DNA of 8,948 bases from contig JACCRL010000152.1 in assembly GCA_013813605.1 (NCBI GenBank), positions 1 to 8,948 of the forward strand, in the 5' to 3' direction. Source of the DNA: Gemmatimonadaceae bacterium (GTDB taxonomy: Bacteria; Gemmatimonadota; Gemmatimonadetes; Gemmatimonadales; Gemmatimonadaceae). The number at the start of each line of letters is the position of its first letter. The first letter of the stretch is position 1. The notes under the pieces are model-generated. The model worked only from the letters and a program-made list of their open reading frames with translations, was not told where the DNA came from and ran no database searches. Position numbers and translations under genes: made by a program. Shown in pieces: positions 6,099 to 8,948 of the stretch.

Positions 6099-7364
6099 AT
6101 GATCAGAACAATTGCCCTCGCCTACTCCGGCGGGCTCGACACTTCCATTATCGTCCCCTGGCTCAAGGAGCGGTACGACGCAAAGATCATCTGCGTCGCC
6201 GCCGACATCGGCCAGGGTGAGGAGCTCGAGGGTGTGCGCGCAAAGGCAATCGCCTCCGGCGCCGATGAGTGCTACGTCGAGGACCTCCGAAAGGAGTTCG
6301 TCGAGGACTTCGTGTGGCCAACGCTCCGCGCTGGTGCCATCTACGGCCGCAAATACCTGCTCGGCACCTCGATGGGGCGTCCGCTCATCGCCCGCCGTCA
6401 GGTCGAAGTTGCACGCCAGGTGGGTGCCGATGCGCTCGCCCATGGCTGTACCGGCAAGGGCAACGACCAGGTTCGCTTCGAGCTCACCTACGCGGCCTTC
6501 GCACCCGACCTTCCGGTGATCGCGCCGTGGCGCGAGTGGGACATCCGGAGCCGCGAAGATGCCATCGCCTACGCGGAATCGCGGAAGATCCCCATCACCG
6601 CCACGCGCGACAAGATCTACTCGCGTGACCGGAACGTCTGGCACATCTCGCACGAGGGTGGAGTGCTCGAGAACCCTGGCGCTTCCCCGCCGGCCGACCT
6701 GTTCATGATGACGACGTCGCCGGAGAACGCGCCCAACGATGCTGAGGAAGTAACCATCGGATTCGAGGCCGGCACCCCGGTGTCGGTCAACGGCAAGCGC
6801 CTCGGTGCCGTCGAGATCGTGTCCGCGCTAAACGCCATCGCTGGGCGCCACGGTGTCGGCCGCATCGATCTCGTCGAGGACCGGCTTGTTGGAATGAAGT
6901 CGCGCGGTATTTACGAGACTCCGGGCGGTACGCTCCTTTATTCCGCGCACAGCGAGCTTGAGCAGCTCGTGCTCGACCGGCGCACGCTCGCGGCAAAGGA
7001 CCTCATCGCCCCGCGGTATGCGGATCTCGTTTACGAGGGCCGCTGGTGGACGACCGAGCGCGAGTCGTACGACGCATTTGTGAACGTTACCCAGGAGCGC
7101 GTCACGGGCTCGATCACGCTCCGCCTATACAAGGGGAATGCGGCGATCGCCTCGCGCGAGAGCGAGTATGCGCTATACGATGAGCGGTTCGTCACCTTTG
7201 GCGAAGATGATGTCTATCAGCAGAGCGACGCTGCCGGCTTCATCAGGCTCTACGGGTTGTCGAACCGCGTGCGCGCGCTTCGCGATCGCGAGCTTGCCGC
7301 CGCGCGCGCGGATGTTGCCGGGTCGCCGGCGGACAAGAAGCGTCCGACGCTGGCAATCGCGTAG
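6099..7364 (+). CDS. argG: argininosuccinate synthase
   Basis: ATP-dependent ligation of citrulline and aspartate to argininosuccinate through a citrullyl-AMP intermediate; cytoplasmic, normally tetrameric. At 421 aa it is slightly longer than the common ~400-aa type, with a short low-complexity tail ([15 protein letters not shown]). Seen: the N-type PP-loop YSGGLDTS (9-16), AADIGQG (34-40), [17 protein letters not shown] (82-98) contacting citrulline/[17 protein letters not shown] (115-128), the APWREW segment (142-147), and the [17 protein letters not shown] region (175-191) that binds citrulline. The C-terminal multimerisation helix includes [17 protein letters not shown] (380-396). ATG 6099 gives the standard [16 protein letters not shown] start. 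It is controlled by its own promoter/operator and lies 12 bp ahead of argH, so the two form an operon. Confidence 0.97.
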   Translation: MIRTIALAYSGGLDTSIIVPWLKERYDAKIICVAADIGQGEELEGVRAKAIASGADECYVEDLRKEFVEDFVWPTLRAGAIYGRKYLLGTSMGRPLIARRQVEVARQVGADALAHGCTGKGNDQVRFELTYAAFAPDLPVIAPWREWDIRSREDAIAYAESRKIPITATRDKIYSRDRNVWHISHEGGVLENPGASPPADLFMMTTSPENAPNDAEEVTIGFEAGTPVSVNGKRLGAVEIVSALNAIAGRHGVGRIDLVEDRLVGMKSRGIYETPGGTLLYSAHSELEQLVLDRRTLAAKDLIAPRYADLVYEGRWWTTERESYDAFVNVTQERVTGSITLRLYKGNAAIASRESEYALYDERFVTFGEDDVYQQSDAAGFIRLYGLSNRVRALRDRELAAARADVAGSPADKKRPTLAIA

Positions 7365-7376
7365 CGCGGTCGGCTG

Positions 7377-8807
7377 ATGTCCGACCATACATCGCACAAG
7401 CTCTGGGGTGGCCGGTTCTCGATTCCGACCGCCGCCGCGCTCGAAGCGCTCAACCGCTCGATCGGCACCGATTATCGTCTCTGGCCGTTCGATGTCCGGT
7501 TGTCGCAGGCGTGGGCGGTCGCGCTTTGGGGCGCGGGTGTGCTCACGCTCGAGGAGAGCAAGAAGATCGAGCGTGGACTCGCACGGGTCGGCGAGCGGCT
7601 TGGCAAGGGAGTCGATCCCCTTCCCTCTGACGAGGACGTGCATACACTCATCGACCGCCTGCTCCACGAAGAGGTAGGCGACGTCGCATCGAAGCTCCAC
7701 ACCGGACGGAGCCGCAACGACCAGGTCGCGACCGCGACGCGGCTTTGGTCGATGGAGGCCTGCACCCGGCTGGACGCGTCCGCGCGCGCGCTGCAGCAGG
7801 TGATGCTCGATCACGCCGGTAACCTGCAGGAAACGCTGATGCCGGCGTACACCCACCTTCAGCGCGCTCAGCCCGTCGCGGCGGCACACTGGATGCTCTC
7901 TCACTTCTGGCCGCTCGAGCGCGACCGCGCGCGCATCGCCGCCGCATCACGCTCGGCGGGCGTGCTTCCGCTCGGCTCCGGCGCCGTCGCCGGGTGCGCT
8001 TTCCCGGTGTCGCGCGTGCTCCTTCAGGGCAGCCTCGGCTTCAGCGCCGTGTCGCAGAACAGCATCGATGCCGTCGGCGACCGTGACTTCGTCGCCGAGC
8101 TGCTGTTTGCGGTGGCGATGATGGCGACGCACCTGTCGCGGCTGGCCGAGGATCTCATTATCTACGGGTCGAGTGAATTCGGCTTCGTTCAGTTCGGCGA
8201 GGCATTCACGACCGGGTCGAGCATGGTGCCGCAGAAGCGGAATCCCGATGCGCTGGAGCTCGCGCGCGGGTCGGGCGCGCGCGCGATCGGCGACCTGACA
8301 ACGCTACTGGCGACGCTCAAGGGATTGCCGAGCGGCTACAACAAGGACCTCCAGGACGACAAGCGGGCACTCTTCGATGCCGTTGATACCATGCTGCTGG
8401 TTCTGCCGGCGGTTGCCGGTGCGCTCGCCGAGATCCGATTCAACGCCGACCGGATGCGGGCGGCGCTTTCGAGCACGATGATGGCGACGGATCTCGCTGA
8501 CTACCTGGTTGAAAAGGGTGCGAGCTTCCGCGATGCGCACGGCGCCGTCGGCGGTCTCATTCGCGAGAGTGAAGGGAGTGGCAGGGAGCTCGGCGCACTG
8601 CCCTTTTCTTCCTTCGCGAAAGCGCATGAGCTTTTCGGCGAAGATGTGTTCGAGTGGCTGGCGCCTCAGAAATCGACTTCGCGGCGAAACGTTCCGGGCG
8701 GAACCGGACCGTCTGCGGTTTCTGGGCAGCTAAGCGCCGCCCGGGCGGCGCTTAGTACGGTCAATGACGCGGCGCGTGGTAATGAACTCGTGCTTCGGGC
8801 GGTCTAG
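7377..8807 (+). CDS. argH: argininosuccinate lyase
   Basis: Fumarase/aspartase superfamily lyase, 476 aa, cleaving argininosuccinate to arginine and fumarate, the last step of the pathway; active as a tetramer. Seen: KLWGGRF start motif (8-14), SDEDVHTLIDRLL (84-96), KLHTGRSRNDQVATATRLW (106-124), catalytic H160 in AYTHLQRAQPV, the family signature GSSMVPQKRNPD (280-291) with catalytic S281, DLQDDKRALFDAVDT (324-338), and the C-terminal STSRRNVPGGTGP region (433-445). The length is typical. ATG 7377 fits the family N-terminus; there is no strong Shine-Dalgarno, and the 12-bp gap after argG suggests coupled translation. Its last 30 codons contain a perfect 26-bp palindrome, listed separately. 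Confidence 0.97.
   Translation: MSDHTSHKLWGGRFSIPTAAALEALNRSIGTDYRLWPFDVRLSQAWAVALWGAGVLTLEESKKIERGLARVGERLGKGVDPLPSDEDVHTLIDRLLHEEVGDVASKLHTGRSRNDQVATATRLWSMEACTRLDASARALQQVMLDHAGNLQETLMPAYTHLQRAQPVAAAHWMLSHFWPLERDRARIAAASRSAGVLPLGSGAVAGCAFPVSRVLLQGSLGFSAVSQNSIDAVGDRDFVAELLFAVAMMATHLSRLAEDLIIYGSSEFGFVQFGEAFTTGSSMVPQKRNPDALELARGSGARAIGDLTTLLATLKGLPSGYNKDLQDDKRALFDAVDTMLLVLPAVAGALAEIRFNADRMRAALSSTMMATDLADYLVEKGASFRDAHGAVGGLIRESEGSGRELGALPFSSFAKAHELFGEDVFEWLAPQKSTSRRNVPGGTGPSAVSGQLSAARAALSTVNDAARGNELVLRAV
8730..8755. repeat. perfect 26-bp palindrome inside argH
   Basis: The 13-base half-site CTAAGCGCCGCCC is followed immediately by its exact reverse complement, centred between 8742 and 8743 on CCCGGG. 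It encodes LSAARAALS (452-460) of ArgH, 52 bp before the stop. In RNA it could form a very GC-rich stem, with a tight loop at the centre, but no T-run follows on either strand, so a classical intrinsic terminator is not supported. The arms force A/T-ending codons (CTA, CTT, AGT) that stand out from the GC-ending codons of this gene. Confidence 0.9.
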
Positions 8808-8818
8808 TTAGACAGTAA

Positions 8819-8847
8819 TCGACTTCGCTACCGTACTGCGGAGTCGA
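8819..8847. terminator. hairpin between argH and the convergent gene
   Basis: TCGACTTCGC (8819-8828) pairs with GCGGAGTCGA (8838-8847) across a 9-nt loop: ten base pairs including one G-U type mismatch. It begins 11 bp after the argH stop and ends 8 bp from the stop of the convergent partial gene. That is a good position for a bidirectional transcription end. Neither strand shows a U-tract after the stem, so it may be a 3'-end stabilising hairpin or not a terminator at all. Confidence 0.35.
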
Positions 8848-8855
8848 AGGCCAAG

Positions 8856-8948
8856 CTAGAACACTATCCCCAATGTGATCGGGACGAAGTTCAGACGTCC
8901 GCCATCCATCTTGCTGCGGCTGATGGAATGGTAGCGCGATTCGAGGAA
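8856..8948 (-). CDS. C-terminal end of a probable outer-membrane beta-barrel protein (partial)
   Basis: An open minus-strand frame enters from the right edge and stops at TAG (8856-8858). The visible 30 residues include RYHSISRSKMDGGRLNFVPI and end LGIVF. A final amphipathic beta strand with alternating hydrophobic residues and a C-terminal Phe is the hallmark recognised by the BAM complex for outer-membrane barrels, and endings of the type FVPITLGxxF are common in small outer-membrane barrels. Only the last strand or two is present, so family and substrate cannot be given. It is convergent to argH and probably unrelated to arginine. Reading frame and stop are clear; the class is inferred from the C-terminus. 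Confidence 0.55.
   Translation of the reverse strand, partial: FLESRYHSISRSKMDGGRLNFVPITLGIVF

Noticed and set aside
7173..7904. Minus-strand 243-codon frame across the argG/argH junction
   Set aside because: argG and argH are unambiguous on the plus strand; the antisense product has no recognisable features.
8270..8290. Alternating CG run that could adopt Z-DNA
   Set aside because: Short, inside argH and similar to other GCGC runs in the window; it reflects Ala/Arg codons in a GC-rich genome.

Overview
This is an 8.9-kb, GC-rich, gene-dense piece of a bacterial chromosome centred on arginine biosynthesis. The host looks like a diderm: there is a lipobox lipoprotein, a secreted PafA-like phosphatase, and the C-terminus of a probable outer-membrane beta-barrel ending in Phe. 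A Gemmatimonadota-like or related FCB/soil bacterium would fit, but this is an impression from composition and protein style; no marker gene is present.

Layout. Two blocks diverge from an 86-bp intergenic region at 5485-5570. Leftward (minus strand) run argC, argB and argD, joined by 1-4 bp overlaps. After a 52-bp gap come an NTF2/SnoaL-like lipoprotein, a PafA-type alkaline phosphatase and a truncated Smr-domain gene, also joined by overlaps. Rightward (plus strand) run argR, a 66-bp regulatory gap, argG and argH. Beyond argH a hairpin separates it from a convergent gene fragment entering from the right edge. No stretch over 300 bp lacks a gene.

How it works together. ArgB, ArgC and ArgD carry acyl-glutamate to acyl-ornithine. 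ArgG and ArgH convert citrulline to arginine. ArgR is the expected arginine-responsive repressor. The acyl-transfer/deacylation step (argJ, argA or argE) and the carbamoyltransferase (argF) are not in the window. Two AT-rich islands, at the argC start and before argG, each fit a pair of ARG boxes separated by exactly 3 bp and overlap candidate promoters of the form TTGACG-N17-(-10), so the regulatory circuit can be read largely from sequence. argC, and probably argR, appear to be leaderless or nearly so.

The core is a conventional arginine cluster. The less ordinary points are the operator/start-codon overlap at argC, a perfect 26-bp palindrome inside the 3' end of argH, the phosphatase/lipoprotein/Smr tail behind argD, and an Smr domain lacking the usual histidines. 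I did not find a convincing wholly new system.
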